DNA of 64,000 bases from Oxyruncus cristatus. Lineage: Eukaryota; Chordata; Aves; Passeriformes; Cotingidae. The DNA is taken from positions 753,374 through 817,373 of the forward strand of contig VXAY01002875.1 in assembly GCA_013399855.1 (NCBI GenBank). The letters are read 5' to 3'. The notes beneath the pieces are model-generated. The model was not told where the DNA came from. It worked only from the letters and a program-made list of their open reading frames with translations, and did no database searches. The position numbers were made by a program, and so were the translations under genes. This document shows positions 61,101 to 64,000 of this stretch, one piece after another. Within the stretch, counting starts at the first letter, position 1, and each line of letters starts with the position of its first letter.

Positions 61101-63615
61101 AAATCACAAATCTTAATGGAAAAAAAGCAGCAATTTACTTCTCGGTGTACCTGTAGCTTCCCAACACATTGTTCTTCATTGCTTAGGAAACCTTTGCAAC
61201 TCTGTAGACCTTTTGTGCTGAAGTTGTATGCACCGAGTTCAGGCTGAGTGTTCTGAGAAGCTGCAGCCAAAACAACCCAGTCACTTCCAAGAATGTAGCT
61301 GGGCAAAAAAAGGAACCTTTTATTCTGAGAACACAGGGCATTGAAACTTGTCCCAGTGTAAATTCTTTTCACTCCCCAACTTGTGAGTACTTGAACTTGG
61401 AATCCCAAGGCAGCTCTTCCACAGTGTTTTATCTGTGGGTTTGTCACGTGAAATAAAAACATCATTCTGACTATTCTTTTGCAAAACTTTCCCATTTAAA
61501 ATTACACAAGAGGGAATGGATGGCCAGTCTGCTAAATCAAGGGACAGAATTAAGACTTCACAATTATTTGACAAGCACAAGTTTCAACAGTGCTTACTTG
61601 CACAAAAAGATGATGTTGGGATGTTCAATACTTTCGTTTCACAGATGTAACTAAGTTCAACTAAACCCCACTGAGGACTCTTATCAGATGAAGGCTGAAG
61701 AGTTAGTTACTAGAAGGAGATGAGATAATATTTAAACTTCTATCACAGAGTCCCTGTAATTTTCTTGAGAAACTTTTATTTCTAGCCATCAACGATATGA
61801 AGTCTGTGTATAGGATATACTGTGTGCTGCAGCGTCTTCCCTTCCATTCAAAAAAGCCGATTCCCATTTAATACAAAGCAGAATTAAACTGCAATCTCAG
61901 TTTAGCATTAATGGGGACAGCAAATATAGCACCCTAAGATAGAATGCCCATAACATATATAACTTATCTGTACAGAACAAGCTGGCAGAGCAGTTACGTC
62001 TTTAGCAAACCAGACCCAATATAAAAAGGATTTACTTGCATGGGAGAACATTTGCAGTCTCTATGCAGTTTTACTTTGAATAGATTTAACATTTAAGTAG
62101 TTCAACCACATTAATCCTCAAGCTCCAGACTCCTAGAAAGTATTTATCATTTTTCATTTAGCACTAAAAATGACATTTGCAGCAAGAAAAGGTGGAATTT
62201 CAAAGAACTGTATGCAAATTTTAAAACATCAGTATCTAAATAAACATCCCAACTTGCGCAAAAAAAAAGTAAGATTCATAGCAAAGTTACATTTTTTCTC
62301 ATTTATATTAGAATGAGTTTTAAGCTTTAAAAGCCAGAACGTGGAACAGCTTTTTCTCAGACAGTAAAGCCCATCACTTTTGAAATGTCCCAATTGCAAA
62401 GGCTAAATTGCAGCAGTAATGATGAAATACTCCAGTCAGAAGGACCTCTAGATTGAAAATTTAAATGAGAAACCAACTCAGTGCAGTTACTGATAATGCA
62501 AGTTAATTAAGAGCATTTTTGAACAGTCGTGCTATTTCTTCACTGTGATTTCCAGGTTCACTAGAGTTTCCTATTGTGCTGCACATCACACTCCAGGGTA
62601 CAGCAATACCCTTATGCAACTCCTTTATTTGATACTTTGAATTTTAAAGTTTATCTTGAGATAAAGGCATAGAGAAATGAATTAAAGGAAAGTATGTTTT
62701 ACTGCCGTTACATTTGTTTTTCGTAACGGAGGACAGATGGTGTTCATACTGGTAAATTCATCTCTGGTTGTCTCCCATTCCCTGTCACTGTCCCCTCCCT
62801 CTGCTGCAGGCCACAACCTTCCGAAAAAAAACCCCAAAATGCAAAAAACCCACTCCTTCCATATGTTAATCCAAGAAAGGAAAAAACTATGAAGCAATTG
62901 AGAACAAACATGAGAGCCCTACACCAGTACATTCCCCACTCCAAGTTAGCTATACATATGCAAAAGTGTTTTGACATTTTACCATGTACATGTATGTACG
63001 AGCAGGCAGAGAGGTTGCCATGTTTTCCTATCCTGACTAACATGGAAAATGCCGTGGCATCTGGCCTGCAGTTCTGGTTTGGGGAAGTATAACTTGCTCT
63101 TCACCTTGATGTACCTTTGTCCCTCTCACAAAGGGAGACTTACACAACAGCTCCACCATCACTGTGACTGACAAAATTTCCTCAGAAGCCAAAGCCTCCT
63201 CTCCACTTCCGATGGATGTGAAAGATGACCCTGCCTTCTGCAGTGCAGTCTGATTTTTCAAAAATAGGTGATCTATTGGTTTGTGAAACACTAAGCGTGT
63301 CTCCTATGAGCTAAATCAGACTCCATGCCCCTATAACTCACAACCCCAGAAAATCCAGCTTCTCTCCCATTCCCCGGAGAGCTGCCATCTTGTGGATGGC
63401 AGGAGACAGTAGACTGTCTCCTGCTCCCCATTTAGAGAATCCTCATCCCTCACCAGTAGGCAGCACTTTACCTGCCTGTCATTCTCTCCGATAATGTGTC
63501 TTGAAAACCCTCAACAGCTTGAGCGAGTGTTATCAGACTTCTGGGCCTGAACTTTGATATTCTTTCACTGTCCAAATCTCTTCCCTCACACTTCAATCTT
63601 TCTCTTTTTTTCTTA
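55118..63615. other. Unique AT-rich noncoding sequence
   Basis: I see no supported gene. The longest open frames are 146 codons (57593-58033, +) and 140 codons (61073-61495, -), and neither has a recognised domain. A short (TG)n(TA)n patch lies at about 60368-60386. The palindrome CATGTACATG lies at 62983-62992. No mobile element was recognised in these 8.5 kb. Confidence 0.45.
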
Positions 63616-63653
63616 CTTATTATTATTATTATTANTTATTATTATTATTATTT
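63616..63653. repeat. (TTA)n microsatellite with one N
   Basis: About twelve TTA units are interrupted by a single unknown base at 63635. The N is probably an unresolved length or base difference in the repeat. Confidence 0.93.
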
Positions 63654-64000
63654 AATTTTACTCTCTCAGGCAGACACCAGAAAAATCCCTTGAACGGCAA
63701 CTTTTGCTTTCCTCACCACATTGAGTTTGCATCTCCCAAATAAAAATTCTCATATTTGCTCCCACCAGTTGAGAATTCTGCTGCCAACTCTCCTAGCCCT
63801 CTTAATCAAGTGTATTTGTCACTGAACTTGCAAGAACGACATATGCGCTTGATAAAGCAAAGGTATGTGTAGGAATAAGTTGCAAAACAGATTTGTCAAT
63901 TAAACAAGACATTAACCTACCTCTCACTTCCCTCTCTCCAGTTCAATACCTCTCCAAGCCCTCGTATTTTCCTTCTGCCTGCAGCCACCCCCATGCCTGC
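63654..64000. other. Unique noncoding sequence
   Basis: I see nothing that can be annotated here. The sequence is pyrimidine-rich on the plus strand. Confidence 0.45.

Overview
The window looks like a piece of a bird nuclear genome, most likely intergenic or deep intronic. The main evidence is repeated copies of CR1 LINE retrotransposons with the typical avian 3' end (ATTCTATGATTC-type tails, or their complement CATAGAATCATAGAAT). There is also one LTR of a type I associate with bird endogenous retroviruses. The base composition is AT-rich and CpG-poor. The species cannot be named from the sequence. No bacterial, phage or operon-like structure is present.

I found no protein-coding gene or exon that I can support. 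The open reading frames are short (175 codons at most), overlap on both strands, and either match no family I recognise or are remnants of CR1 ORF2. I also recognised no tRNA, rRNA or other RNA gene. What can be annotated is mobile DNA, simple repeats, assembly gaps and some composition anomalies.

Layout. 0.3-1.4 kb: a very old CR1/L3-like element (+) with reverse-transcriptase landmarks. 5.4-6.6 kb: two CR1 pieces head to head. 8.9-10.4 kb: a long, decayed CR1 (+) running from the endonuclease end through the RT to the 3' end. 12.1-12.6 kb: a T/A palindrome, a G-quadruplex motif and a possible tRNA-derived SINE. 17.5-18.1 kb: a CR1 (-) in which the 3' end is joined directly to the endonuclease segment. 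23.5 kb: a CR1 3' end (+). 27.1-28.4 kb: poly-C, A/C-rich and (AT)n tracts with two gaps. 35.5 kb: an old CR1 tail (-). 36.4 kb: a 20-bp minisatellite. 40.2-41.1 kb: a CR1 (+). 48.4-55.1 kb: a cluster of four CR1 (-) pieces and one LTR (+), containing a 65-N gap. 55.1-64 kb: unique AT-rich sequence.

The most consequential observation concerns the assembly. A 680-bp block before the 65-N gap (50207-50886) is repeated almost perfectly after it (50952-51631), with two differences seen by eye. This is what two unmerged overlapping contig ends would look like. I found no convincing new biological system. The remaining findings concern retrotransposon structure and a few CpG-, GC- or palindrome-rich spots that could be regulatory.
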